From positions 88,789,290 to 88,853,289 of the forward strand of contig CM075649.1 of NCBI GenBank assembly GCA_037953625.1: DNA of 64,000 bases, written 5' to 3'. This DNA is from Crotalaria pallida. Lineage: Eukaryota > Streptophyta > Magnoliopsida > Fabales > Fabaceae. Shown here one piece after another: positions 1 to 10,609 of this stretch. A program made the position numbers and the translations under genes. Position 1 is the first letter of the stretch. Every line of letters starts with the position of its first letter. Below the pieces are notes generated by a model. It ran no database searches. It was not told the origin of the DNA and saw only the letters and a program-made list of their open reading frames with translations.

Positions 1-212
1 CATGCAAAAGAAGATCAAAGCAAAATATAAACTTAGACTCAAATCTTCAAGCAAACCGTGAAGAATAGATTAAAAATTAATTTTTTCTAATCATAGAAAT
101 AACATGAAATCACTTGAATCAAATTAAAAGCATCAAGACCTAAATTTTCTACTTATGGCCGAATCACTTAGTCCTAGATTTGGTGATTTATGAGTTCATT
201 TAGCCCTAGAAA
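1..212. repeat. Exact direct repeat of the window's last 212 bases
   Basis: By eye, bases 1-212 are identical to 63789-64000. Both lie at the same place in the left and right LTRs of element Z, so an LTR pair explains them. Zero differences is surprising, because the LTRs of element A, which inserted later into Z, differ by about 2 percent in the parts I compared. Confidence 0.9.
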
Positions 213-1224
213 TCCAAGATCAAGATATAAGAAGAACATGCAAGGGAAAATAAGAACTATAAGGCCACAAAATCAACATGAAAAATAAGATCAATACAAG
301 GCATGAATTTTTAGCACAACTTTAAACAAAACCGTGATGAAGAAAATTTACAAGTAAGAGATCAAAGCTTTTTCACATCAACATTCAAGATCAAAGCATA
401 AGAATGACATGCAAAACACTTAGATCTCAAGATCACTTAAAAATAATTACATGCATCACAAAAATTAAATAAAGTCCATTAAAAGTCCTTTACAACATAA
501 AAATCACTTAATCAAACTCTCTCTACATTAATTCCTAACTTAAATCTTCAAATCTCCTCTTCTCCTCCTCTTGGGTTTGCCTCGGTCTCTCTCTTCTTCT
601 AGGGTTAATGGGGTTTTCTCCTTGATCTTTGAAGAAAGATGTGTGTGGAAGGAAGAAATCAAGGGGGTTTGGTGTTAAAAATTGGGTTATTCACTCTTCT
701 CTTCCTCTTCTCCCTCCTCACGGCCAAGCTCTTCTCTCTCTAAGTGTCTCAAGAGTTTGATATGCTCTTGAGAGTAAGTGTGTTGGTGTTGGTGGGAATG
801 TGATGGAAAAATGAGCTAGCGAACACTCACTCCTACGGTTTTAAGAGCAAAGGCAAGGGATGGAATCTTCCTATTTTAGCCTTGGTTCAATGTGTGGGTT
901 TAAGGGCAATTTGGTCCAACTCAATTGTTGCATGGGAAGGGTCATGTTGTGGGGGACATGGTGTAACACCCTATGAATAATTACCCTTAATTACCCCAAA
1001 ATTTGGATTTAAAATTTCTTTTAAGATGGATATGATATTTGCCAAAATAATATTTCCTTTCATTAATAACAAAAACATCAGAGTTAATAAAGTGGAAGAC
1101 TTAAATACATCAAATACATAAAGTATAAGTTTAGGTACATTGAGTTTGGTCATTCAAAATACAATCAGTGTTTTAGCTCGGCCCAACTGGCCGAGACCCA
1201 TCCACCTATCAGACTCTAAATAAC

Positions 1225-1289
1225 TTACTCTCCCTGTGAGGGAGAGTGATCCTGCTCGGCCGGGGACTGCGTCTGCTCGGGCTCAGTAC
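1225..1289 (-). other. Possible short terminal exon in LTR E
   Basis: On the minus strand a pyrimidine run ending in CAG (1292-1290) precedes a short open frame closing with TAA at 1227-1225. The frame is acidic and starts GTEPEQ. Element F has a frame starting GTEAEL after an equivalent acceptor-like site (46524). The resemblance is short and could be chance, but both sit near the sense 3' end of a giant LTR. Confidence 0.3.
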
Positions 1290-1646
1290 CTGAAAAATGG
1301 TAAGGAGGTGAGCATTACACAGAACTTAAGTAAGCAGTTTCTAAAATGACATACCGAACTACCAAGCCAAACACAAGTAGTCAATTAGCGAATAAATCAC
1401 AAGTAATCAAACCCTACATCACATGCATACTATCTCATTTAACTCGGTTACATACACACAATCTCATCTAGATCGACTCTCATCATACAATCTAATTTAG
1501 CTCGGCTCACATGATTATCCAACTGCTCTATTACCTATTAGTTATACCTTGGTTCACATTCTCTTACCTCGGATTACCATCTCTATCTCGGATTCATTAC
1601 TCATTATTTCACTTTCACATAGCTTACAATCTTTTACTCTTCTCGG

Positions 1647-2085
1647 ATGCATACACCCAGTGCATGTCTTACACCATTTACAGTCGGATATCGGAGTGTC
1701 ATCCATAACTGCGAGTACCCAGTACCCGTCTTACAGCTGCGCATACCCGGTATATGTCTGACGCGATCAATGCACGCACCCAGTACGCGTCTTCTATGAC
1801 CAGGAGCACTACCGCCGATCATTCTATGGAGTAAGGAGTGTCCATAACTGCGAGTACCACAATACTCGTCTTACAGCTGCGAGCACCACAATGCTCGGCT
1901 TACGCGATCAATGCACGCACCCAGTACGCGTCTGCTATGACCAGGAACACATCCCACCGATTCCGTTCTCGGAACCTTGTGTGAATCATAACTGCGAGTA
2001 CCCAGTACCCGTCTTACAGCTGCACATACCCAGTATGTGTCTGACGCGATCAATGCACGCACCCGGTACGCGTCTGCTATGACCC
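1647..2085 (-). repeat. Hairpin cluster / ~140-bp repeat in LTR E
   Basis: Three copies of a roughly 140-bp unit start near 1708, 1849 and 1987. Each holds short inverted repeats. Perfect examples are CGAGTA/TACTCG (1851-1868) and CGAGCA/TGCTCG (1880-1897), both around the loop CCACAA, and CACATAC/GTATGTG (2023-2039) around CCA. ATGCA/TGCAT pairs at 1647-1665. The change GAGTA/TACTC to GAGCA/TGCTC is compensatory. On the sense (minus) strand many loops read CTGGG, as in element A. Confidence 0.65.
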
Positions 2086-2564
2086 GATCACACAACCATT
2101 CCTCTTTAATTCCTCTTATCCTGTTAATCATCTTTTAGCTCGGCCTCTCTCGGCTAAACTCGGTAACCATTCCCTCTTTCCATTAACCTTACTCATTTTC
2201 TGCCTTATTACTCTATCTTTCCTACTTTGCATCTCTACCATTTTCTCATACCCACTACCGAAATCACTCAGCTCGGCCACAGACATGAATCATAAATATC
2301 AAAGCTCGGTAAACATTTACACCACAGCAACAACAATAAGAATAAAACATTCAACCAATCCATCATGTAAATACCAACATATAGCATACAACAATACTCA
2401 TCCCTACTTCAAACTCAGGTTTCTAATTCATTTATTAGTTCCCTTTTACCCTTTTTACCATTTTCTTTCTACATCAACCTAGATCCATTCCCTAATCTAA
2501 CACCCACTCTCAGTACCCGTTATGAACACCCTAGAAACCCAAACTCAAGTAGAGGTAACACTCA

Positions 2565-2574
2565 CTCCTTACCT
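2565..2574 (-). promoter_or_regulatory. Splice-donor-like site in LTR E
   Basis: The minus strand reads GAG|GTAAGGAG, with the putative intron starting at 2572. GGTAA pairs with a TTACC about 10 nt downstream. The same arrangement occurs in A, D and F. Confidence 0.4.
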
Positions 2575-3254
2575 CAAACCGTGAGAGATAAGAGTTGAGA
2601 TTTTGAGAATGGTTTTCCCTTGATGCTTGACCTGGTGAGCTTCACACCCTTGAATCCTTTCCTCCAAGCTGCACACGAATGCCACGACGGTCTAGGGACG
2701 TCCGGAACGGGAAGAAGAACGGCAAGAAGGAGGGTTTCCGGTTGGTAGAACTTGGTGGAAGAAAGGGAGATGTTCGTGAGTGAGAAGAGAGAAAGAAAGT
2801 ATGTTGGGGTTGCTGGAACTTCAGAGAGAAAGAGAGAGAGAGACGTAGGGAGAAAGAGAATGAAAGGAATGTATTACATTGTGTATGGATTTCTTTTATT
2901 CTTTTGGAAGGATTATTTGTGTGGTTCTCATTAGAGGCTTCTTTGAGAAGCTTGAATATGTGGACAAGATTCATTGGCTTCTTGAGGAAGCCATGAACAG
3001 TACACTGAAAAGGACATAAAGCAGTGATAATGACATAAAGTGAAGGACAGTACCGTACCGACGGTACGAAAACCAAAGGGTTAACAGCTCCACATGAGCT
3101 GGCACGGAGGAGCTAGGACGTGTTGGCTCGGGTACATCGGCTAGGTTACGTTGGCTCGGCATTTAGGAACAGCAATAGTCCGAGCATCCCTCTCGGACAG
3201 GACAATGGCTTTCACGTTGGATTCCCTTTCAGCACGGTTCATAAGCACACAATC

Positions 3255-3262
3255 TTATATAG
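3255..3262 (-). promoter_or_regulatory. TATA box of LTR E
   Basis: The minus strand reads GCTATATAAG. It lies upstream, in the sense direction, of the donor-like site and hairpins, as expected for the U3 promoter. Confidence 0.5.
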
Positions 3263-4115
3263 CTCGGCCGGGGTCGGGCCGAGGCCTTAATCTCACATCC
3301 TAGGTCGGCCTATGTTCATACTACCCTTCTAACCTTGTACAATTTCTAAGGCTTAATCCTATCCTTAAATAGATATTTATATACTAAAATTACATTATTT
3401 AATATTAATTTTCGGGATGTTACACACGGTGGAGCAAAAGTCTTCCCTAGGCTTCATGAGTCACCTCTCCTAATCTCCCTATTTTCTATTTAGTTCTAAT
3501 TTCTTAATGCATAAGGAAATCAATCTTACTTGGTTCTTCTACTCCTTGAATGGCCGAACCACATACACACACATACACATTCACATGCAAATTTCTTTTC
3601 ATGTTTATCATGATAACACATAGCATGAACTCATGGGATAATGCACACACTCAATACATACATGAGCATGCATACAATTAACATTTTGATGGCATCTTGT
3701 TCATACGACACACATATCATACATTCATGCATCACACATCACTCACATATATTTATTCACATACATTTACACATACATTATATTCTTTTCCATAACTAAA
3801 TACTCATATAATCCTAAGCATACTTATACATACCAAAACCGTATATACACACACCTAGGAAATAATTCTTGTTCCTCATACAATGACTCACACAAATATC
3901 ACAAGTTCTTTTACAAAAATATCAAGCATATAGATTTCAAACTCAATTTCTAAAGGTTGAATATTATTTCAGAAAATCATTCTTTAGAATCATTTATCAT
4001 CTTAAAAACGTGAATTTAGGAAAATCATTCAAGAAAATATTCTTTCAAAACACTTTTCTCAAAAATGAATTTCTTTAGTGTTTTAATTTAATACGAGGAA
4101 TTTGCGGGTGTTACA

Positions 4116-5148
4116 TTCTCCCCAACTTAAAGATTTCTCGTCCCCGAGAAATACGTTGTAGATTGGGCAGCAGGGCACAAGACTTGCTCGTCATTGTGAT
4201 TCCCACAAGAACATTCTCCTTTCGCTTCGTGATCATGTCCTCTTTTGCTGGTCTACTCCACTTTGTCGTGCTCCTTGTTGGTTGCCCTTGGACGAGGAAG
4301 TCGCACTCGTACAACTGCTTGCGTATCGAACCGGGTCAAGTCCAACGGACTAACCGAAGAAGATACCGCTGCTTCAACTTGCTGTCGTCACAAAAAGTCC
4401 AACCATAGGTACGGACTTAGGGAAAATCAAGCAAACAAACATTCATAGGTCTCCAAAATCATAGGGTTTCACCTAAAAATCCTTAAATATTCACTATTCT
4501 CTACAGCTTGGGTTCCTACTACCTTTCAATAATCACTCCCTCTTTCAATTCTCCTTCTAACTCTAGGGTTTTCGTCTATCATTTTCTAGTTTAAGGGAAA
4601 TCTCATTACCACTTAGACTTCACCTTTGATCATCTCATTTTCTAATTAGGGTATAAGGCAATCCTAATCCTCAAATTTTCCTCAAAATTCTTCTAAGGAC
4701 CGGTAACATACGCCTCTTTTCCTCCTTGTGACTCCCAACTTTGATTTAACTTATAACTATCCCATGGTGATCTCAGAGTCTTACTTAGCTTAAACTATTT
4801 CTCCTCCCTCAATCACTCAAACCTTGAACTATTTGGGGTAACTATGGCACTTCCAACTCCGCAGTTTGGACTAAAGAGTTTGAAATAGGTTCGGGAAGGT
4901 TACAATCTGATAAAGGTTCGTGAAGGAAAAAAGTTCGAACGAAACTGCTTTGTTGAAGCTATTCAACAAGCACGGAATTCCAGGTAAGATACACTATATC
5001 CTCAAGGATAATAACTATCCCTATATATATATGAGGGTATGCTAAGGTCAACAATCCTAAGTTTAACAATTACTAATGGAACATCCAGAGTATTAGGTCT
5101 TAACTTCAGAATCTATTCAGGGTCTGCTCCCTGAAGCTATAGAACTAA
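4116..5148 (-). mobile_element. Outer element Z, internal region (left part)
   Basis: Begins with the reversed polypurine tract and the inverted repeat ATTTCTCG...CGAGAAAT. It aligns with the array's internal regions (34730-36008 and 41668-42946). The minus-strand frame at 4111-4314 ends ISRGREIFKLGRM, and its stop codon TAA is supplied by the first bases of the LTR. I read this as the last residues of a Ty3/gypsy polyprotein; nothing else of pol is recognisable. It breaks off at 5148 in ACTAA, the target duplication of element A, and resumes at 59276. Confidence 0.75.
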
Positions 5149-5580
5149 TGTAACACCCCTAATTTTCGTCTCCCAAATAACCAAGAAATTAATTATAACA
5201 ATTATTTTATAATTGATTTATATTAATTTTGAAGGTTTTAGTTTTTGTACAGTATGTGTTTTTATATATAAAAATATGAGATATATTTTTATATGGTTAT
5301 TTTGTACAAAAATGTGAATATTGTAATTTAGTCCTTGGGTTGAGACCTAATTGCAATATTAAAAAGTTTTGTTGAAGAAAGAGTAATCAGATTATTAATT
5401 TTTGAATTTTATCAGTATGTAACCGGATATAAGGGCTTTGTAACCGGTTACACGATGAACTCAGGAACTGGGTTAGTGGGTTTTGATGAGTAATCACCCA
5501 ATTAATCCAGAAATTTGCCACGAATCCCACTCAATCACGCTGAGGAACGCGTGTCGCCTTGCATGCAAGCCTGATTTCTC

Positions 5581-5587
5581 TATAAAA
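5581..5587 (+). promoter_or_regulatory. TATA box of LTR A
   Basis: TCTATAAAAACCC, about 430 bases into the LTR, marks the likely start of transcription and so the U3/R boundary. Confidence 0.5.
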
Positions 5588-6084
5588 ACCCGAATTGTTG
5601 ATGAATTTGGGTTGATTTTCTGATTGAAGTGCTGAAATTCTGTTTCTAGGGTTCTGAGATTCGTCCCTGTAATTCTCCTTCATTTCTGAGAGATAAACTG
5701 CAAGTGATACACGATTACAAAGCTCACATCAAGGGATTTGTATTGATATAAGGTTTGTGAGTTGAGAGTTCCTGAGCTAGGAGAAATCGATTCACGAAGT
5801 TGGAGGTTCAAAGCTGTCACAAATCTGTATTGGGTTTCTGGAACTGACTTTGAGCTTCGATTTTGGTAAGCTCAAGCCTTCTCTTGTTCTAGATTTGACT
5901 TCCTTTCAAAGTTCATGTGGCATGGTTTTGATAATGACCATTTTCCCTAATTTCCATGTCCATTTCATGTTCCAAATCCTTTGATCAATCTACCCTGTCA
6001 AAAACGGTTCTGGTTTGAGGAGGAGCTTTGGGTGTTGGTGTTCTACCTCAAATCTCTTCTCAAATCTTGTTCAAGTACGAACCT

Positions 6085-6104
6085 AAGGTAAGGGGGAAGC
6101 TTAC
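6085..6104 (+). promoter_or_regulatory. Splice-donor-like hairpin in LTR A
   Basis: AAG|GTAAGGGG has a candidate intron start at 6088. GTAAG (6088-6092) can pair with CTTAC (6100-6104). Equivalent GTAAG/CTTAC or GGTAA/TTACC pairs occur in D, E and F. A second GGTAAGC lies near 5865. Confidence 0.4.
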
Positions 6105-7157
6105 TATTTTCTAGAATGAGAATAAATTGTGGTAGAATATAGGATGAGTCACCAAGAGACTCAAAGGGCATAAGTTAAAATGGTTAAGTGGCTTGGAGGC
6201 CAATCTGAGCTCAATTGTTGTTATGAGCAATGTTATCTAGATGCATGCAATTTATATTGATGTTGGATTCATGACTTATTTGGATATTACGTGCATTGAT
6301 GCATTAAGTTGTGAAATATGTGCAATTATGTGCAATTTGAGTATCTAAATTGAATGCATGCAAGATAGATATGCTTCTGTGCTTAAACATATTTATTTAA
6401 GGTATATGAACTCTGTTAAAGGTTGAAATTTGGTTAGATTTGAGTAGTGAAGAGAATGGTTTGTTAAAACTCATGTTTTAGTGTCAGACTGCATAATCTA
6501 ACCGGTTACTCGATATTCGTAACCAGTTAGACACTGTAAAAATGCAAAAGGAAATAAGTTTACAAAATCAGTATTGTGGTCTTATAAATCCTACTCAAAT
6601 CTAGGCCTTAATTTCATGGAAAACAATATGAAAATAAGTTGATTTCACTGTTATAGTTCAGATTGCAGTTAAAGAGTTAATACCTTAATGTAATGAGATA
6701 ATTTCAAGAGGAAATTATGCTCATTGGTTAATGAAATGTGATTTAGACTTTTGAATGATATAAACAATGGTTTTTGAGGTGTAGAACAATGTTAAACTTG
6801 TTTATAGATTGGGTAGAGAATTTAAGAAAAAGTGTTTTTCTGAATTACAATGGTAAATGGTTCAGGTCTGTAATTCTAACCGGTTAGCCTAAAACTGTAA
6901 CCGGTTAGTACCTGAATCTGAAAAATAGAAAGTTAAGTTTTTGAATACCATTGGTTGTGTTTTCCCAATCTAAGTTTAAGGGCATGTTTTTGAGATAATT
7001 CAAAGGAGAATTTTATGCCAAAGTTTATGCCTCAATTAAATAATTCAAAAGAGAAATTGGAATATTTCTAAATCATAGTAAATAAAGTAAAGATAAAACC
7101 AACCTTGATGATTGTGCATCCATATAGAATGGAAGTTTGGTTGGTAGGAACGTTTAT

Positions 7158-7545
7158 CATATTCTGGGAATATGAGGAGGGTACTCCGGGAGTACCAAAT
7201 TTGTAACCTACTTGATGACACATTCTGGGAATGTGGCCAGTGTCTGGGACCTGGTTAAGTACGTTCTGGGAACGTATGTTAGTGTTCTGGGAACACATTG
7301 ATCTGCAACCTACTTGATGACACATTCTGGGAATGTGGCCAGTGTCCGGGACCTGGTTTTTATGCGTTCTGGGAACGTATACGTTCTGGAAACGTGGTGC
7401 ACACTCTGGGAGTGATGCTTATTATTCCAAGTATGGTTTGCTACACGTTCTGGGAACGTGGTGCACACTCTGGGAGTGATGCTTATTTATCCATGTATGG
7501 TTTGGCATTACGTTCTGGGAACGAATGTCAGTGTTCCGGGAACAC
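7158..7545 (+). repeat. Array of about 14 covarying hairpins with a CYGGG loop (LTR A)
   Basis: Short perfect inverted repeats surround an almost constant CTGGG or CCGGG loop. Examples are CATATT/AATATG (7158-7174), GGTACT/AGTACC (7180-7196), CACATT/AATGTG (7219-7235 and 7321-7337), TACGTT/AACGTA (7260-7276), GTGTT/AACAC (7282-7296, 7531-7545), CACGTT/AACGTG (7444-7460) and CACT/AGTG (7402-7414, 7466-7478). One has a G-T wobble (7362-7380). Stem letters change while pairing is kept. Two further hairpins, AAGGGA/TCCCTT and GGGTTT/AAACCC, follow at 7804-7862. Spacing is irregular, so this is not a simple tandem repeat. Confidence 0.75.
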
Positions 7546-8261
7546 AACGGTGTACTGGATGGACGTCCAAGATGGACTTTGTTAGAGGCCTCAGTTGTGG
7601 AAGAAAATCATGCATCATGCCACCTGCATTGAAATAATTATTATGATTAACCGGGTGTGCTCATATGGTTATGCATCATGATTTGCTACATGTTGACTTG
7701 TGGATGTTAGTTTTATTCTCATTTGATTATGCGAATATGTATAGCTAACCGCCATGCCCTTATTAGGCGTTGATCGTGCATCTAGCTTGCACAAGAATCA
7801 GTAAAGGGAGATGTCCCTTAGGTGCATGCAGAGTGTAGAAAGTGTGGGTTTGGAAACCCGTTGTGCAGATATCGAGGATCGGCCAGATGAATGTTTGGAC
7901 AGAGGACCAGTGATCAGCTCTATAACATCTCTATTTTTTGAATAGTATTTATATGATACACATTTTGAAAGAGGTATCATAATATGAATTCGGTTTCATA
8001 ATAATAATTATTTGATATCCATGGACTTGTTACACTTGATATATTTTGGGGGCATAATATGATTACTTTACTATGTTTCCGCAAACTCTGATTTTGTTAG
8101 TCAACCTCATTATTAATCAAGTGTTTGTGAAAAGGAATTTTCAAGGGAATGGAAAATTCTTATTTTCAGATCTCTTTTCCAACGATAACAAGTCCAAGTA
8201 TTCATAAACTTATTACTTTTCTTATAAAGTAAGATGATATACAAGGAGTGTTACACTTTTA

Positions 8262-8273
8262 TGGTATCAGAGC
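8262..8273 (+). other. Primer binding site of element A
   Basis: TGGTATCAGAGC is complementary to the 3' end of initiator methionine tRNA. It lies six bases after the LTR end. Confidence 0.85.
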
Positions 8274-9249
8274 AATGGTCCTGACTCTTGGTCCTTGGGT
8301 GTGTGGTCCAATACGCTGGTCATCGATATCTGCAATGTTTCTTGGGAAGTATGCTCTCATATACTTCCAAACTAGAGCTAAGGTTATGGGTAATGGCTCT
8401 AGATAAGTAGCTCATTTTGCTATTAAGAAGTGTTCTATGTAGTCTAAGTAGAAGTATGATAGATGCATGCTTCTCTTTAGACATGTGTTAACCCTAAAAC
8501 CATAGTGTTGGTTTATTCCGTTCTCATAGAACCAATGATAAGGAAATCTTAAAGGAGTTGTAGTAAGGTCTCTGACTCTGGAGAAGAGAATTTAACCTCA
8601 CCAGTGTTAAAGTTAATCAATTTCTCCGACCGAGTGCAGGGCAGTTATCTTTTGAAAGATCAATCTTGTTGAGTTTGTTAAACTCTAAAGCTATTACTTC
8701 ATTTGTTCCTTATGGATAAGGGTATTGATCAAAGTTGCTCTATGCCTTATCCAATCTGCTATCTCAAAGTGGAGACTCCTACAAATCTCCTTGTAGTTGT
8801 TTCCAAGGTACGTCTGGATCGTTCTATTAAGGTATTAGACTCTGTCTAACTACCTGTGTCATGATTATATTTGATCTTAAGCACGGTTTGGGAGCCGGGG
8901 AATCAAGTGATCATGATTAATGACGATAGAACAACCCTGTATTAGGATTTCCAAGCTTCGAATCTAGAATCCAATGGACCCATGTGTCTGCTTCTGGGTA
9001 GCAGTGAAGGAAATAGAGGGTTAAAGAAATCTGGGTTTCAAGAAAGGATGTTAGGTTCACCCTTGAGCAAAGAGATAGAGTTTGGAATCAAGTTAATTCT
9101 TGAAGCTAATTCTCTCTCTACTACCCTTACGATATGGTATCATCGGGAATGGTCAAATGAGAGAAACACGTAGAGAAGTTGTTAAAAGAATTGGTTGGAC
9201 CAGGTTAAAGGAGTCTAAGTGTTTTCTAAGATTGATTGGCGGTTGAATT
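8274..9249 (+). mobile_element. Element A leader and gag region, too decayed to read
   Basis: This position should hold gag and protease. I see no zinc knuckle, no DSG/DTG protease motif and no long frame, only scattered stops. The 63-residue frame at 8982-9173 is not recognisable. Confidence 0.5.
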
Positions 9250-9775
9250 AACCCCAAATCAGGATTCGGGGCAGGGATACACTTAAGACTGCGTTTTGAT
9301 CTCGATACGGACATTATGAGTAGAAAATAATGCCGTTCGGATTGACTAATGCACCTGTTCTTTTATGGATTATAAGAACGGGACCTTTAGATTATATTTG
9401 GATTCGTTTGTGGTTTATCCGGAGAATCCGGAGGAGCATGAGGAACATCTCGGAATTGTGTTGAGAATCCTGCAAGAGGAGTAGTTGTGTGTTAAGCTCT
9501 CCAAAGATGAGTTTTGGTTGAGCGAAGTTACGTTCGCAGGGCATGTGATTTTTAAAGAAGAAATTGCGATGGATCCAGCAAAGGTAAGTTTAGTGTTGAA
9601 ATGGGAACAGCCTAAGACTGTGACTGAGGTAAGAAGTTTCTTAGGGCTGGCTGGATACTATCGCCGGAGTATTTAAGGATTTTCTAAGATCGCATGGCCT
9701 TTGACCAAGTTGACTTGGAAAGATCAACTGATGGTATTAAATTATAGGATGTTGTTTAATTATGGTGGGGTAGTG
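9250..9775 (+). pseudogene. Ty3/gypsy reverse transcriptase remnant (element A)
   Basis: Broken pieces of a plant Ty3/gypsy reverse transcriptase and connection domain appear in order across frames. They are RIRGRDTLKTAF, a stop, SRYGHYE, a stop, KIMPFGLTNAP (the conserved MPFGLTNAP motif), then after a frame change EEHEEHLGIVLRIL. Next comes the stretch 9485-9676 with VRSFLGLAGYYRR, a stop, and FSKIAWPLTKLTWKD. The catalytic [FY]xDD box is lost: the fragment between LDSFVV and YPENPEEHEEH lacks it. There are at least four stops and two frame changes, so it is dead. The motifs resemble the Tekay/Del chromovirus group. Plus-strand sense agrees with the LTR and primer site. Confidence 0.85.
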
Positions 9776-10367
9776 ATGGATTATACTCCCATATAATATG
9801 ATTAGTCCAAGAGGAATTATGGAAAATGTGAGTAGACTATGATTTAAATCATTTCAGTGATGAATTCAGTGGGAATCAAGGTATTAGAGTATGATTAAAT
9901 CCTATTTTGAGTTGGATTGGACGATATAAAGAAAATGGTTTTTGAAAGTTTTTGTTTTATTTCTAAAAACAATACTTCATAACCGGTTAAACTCTAACCG
10001 GTTAGAAACTGAAAGTTTAAAATCAAAATTTAAGTCAATTGTGAAGTAACTTTTGGCATCAATAAACATCTTCCTCCAATCCAAACTCAATGTCAATTAC
10101 CTAACTAAAATTTAAGGAAGGATTTAATGTGATAAAATAACTTAATGCCTTGATTCATCATTGAAATTGATTTAAGAGGATTGAATTATAATACTTATGG
10201 ATTAATCGAGAGTTGAAATTAAGGAGCTACTCCAATTAGAGAAGGTAGAGAATTGAGCTGGATGATGCAAAAGAAACAATAGGTACTAAGATAAGAAGGT
10301 TGTAATTCATGAAAAAGTTTGGAGTTCGAAAGTATGAATGACAATAGGAAGAGTTGAATGTAAGATA
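9776..10367 (+). mobile_element. Element A, unreadable AT-rich stretch between RT and RNase H
   Basis: No coding motif is visible. Two AACCGGTT palindromes near 9984-10006 resemble those of LTR A, so part may be an inserted or rearranged LTR-like fragment. Confidence 0.35.
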
Positions 10368-10609
10368 AAGGCGATGGATGGAGTTTCTTAAAGATTATGG
10401 CTTTGAGCTCCATCCTGGCATAGCAAACGTAGTTGCAGACGATTTGAGTTGATAGGATATTCTTGTGAGCTCAATGATGGTTAAGGAGGTTATCCTGATC
10501 GAGGAATTCAGAGACCTAAGTCTGGTAACCCAAGAGGAACCCTCTAGTATTAGATTGGGAATGTTGCCAATCACCAACGAATTCTGGAATCGGATTTGTG
10601 AATTAAAAT
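10368..10609 (+). pseudogene. RNase H C-terminus and linker remnant (element A)
   Basis: The frame reads RWMEFLKDYGFELHPGIANV, then VADDLS, two stops, then SSMMVKEV, IEEFRDLSLV and RLGMLPITNEFW. This matches the end of the Ty3/gypsy RNase H and the linker to integrase (family pattern: LKDYxxxxxYHPGKANVVADALSRK...). Integrase should follow but is absent, because the sequence switches to element B at about 10610. The copy is inactive. Confidence 0.8.

Larger units (their letters stand above)
962..3424 (-). mobile_element. Solo LTR 'E' (2.46 kb)
   Basis: Bounded by TGTAACACCC at 962 and TGTTACA ending at 3424. The flanks are CATGG (957-961) and CACGG (3425-3429), a 5-bp target duplication with one mismatch. 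No primer binding site, polypurine tract or pol remnant is visible inside, so it is a solo LTR left by LTR-LTR recombination. Minus orientation is inferred from a TATA box (3255-3262), a donor-like site near 2572 and an acceptor-like site near 1290, all on that strand. The words CTCGG/CCGAG recur throughout. It carries a hairpin cluster at 1647-2085. A CT/AG-rich stretch at 2750-2870 creates spurious frames on both strands. Confidence 0.8.
1..4115 (-). mobile_element. Outer element Z, left LTR (partial, interrupted by solo LTR E)
   Basis: Read on the minus strand, this is the 3' LTR of a retrotransposon whose upstream edge lies outside the window. It ends on the plus strand in TGTTACA at 4109-4115. 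A reversed polypurine tract follows directly (CTCCCCAAC; minus strand GTTGGGGAGAA). The text at 1-961 and 3425-4115 aligns by eye, with clear divergence, to the right LTR at 59442-64000 and to the array LTRs at 29068-45204. It contains no gene. A CA-rich stretch lies at about 3555-3860. Solo LTR E (962-3424) interrupts it. I infer a non-autonomous giant-LTR element from its array relatives, which have 5.66-kb LTRs. Confidence 0.8.
5419..6907 (+). repeat. Dispersed AACCGGTT palindromes in LTR A
   Basis: TAACCGGTTA occurs at 5441-5450, 6499-6508, 6877-6886 and 6898-6907, with degenerate partners near 5420 and 6521. One cluster lies about 130 bases upstream of the TATA box and the others 0.9-1.3 kb downstream. 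The flanks repeat words such as GTCAG and CTG. Two more copies lie in A's internal region near 9984 and 9997. Confidence 0.6.
5149..8255 (+). mobile_element. Element A, 5' LTR (3.1 kb)
   Basis: Starts TGTAACACCCC at 5149 and ends TGTTACA at 8255, followed by a primer binding site. The left flank ACTAA (5144-5148) recurs at 59271-59275 after the 3' LTR, giving a perfect 5-bp target duplication. The distal half (6691-8255) matches 57705-59270. I counted about 6 differences in 310 compared bases, near 2 percent. Internal landmarks in order are palindromes (5419-5450), TATA (5581), a donor-like site (6088), more palindromes (6499-6907) and a hairpin array (7158-7545). After the array, a frame around 7605-7630 reads MHHATCIEI, resembling the start of the D ORF (MSRYIACIEI); it is not intact. 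Confidence 0.88.

Noticed and set aside
971..1153. 60-residue minus-strand frame near the edge of LTR E
   Set aside because: AT-rich LTR terminus; no start context, domain or conservation visible.
2642..3076. 144-residue minus-strand frame in LTR E
   Set aside because: The AG-rich simple sequence at 2750-2870 produces Ser/Phe/Leu-rich text in several frames; no domain and no support from other copies.
7158..7545. Heat-shock-element explanation for TTCTGGGAA repeats
   Set aside because: Spacing is TTC-N3-GAA rather than the usual TTC-N2-GAA, and the stems outside the core also covary. Not fully excluded.
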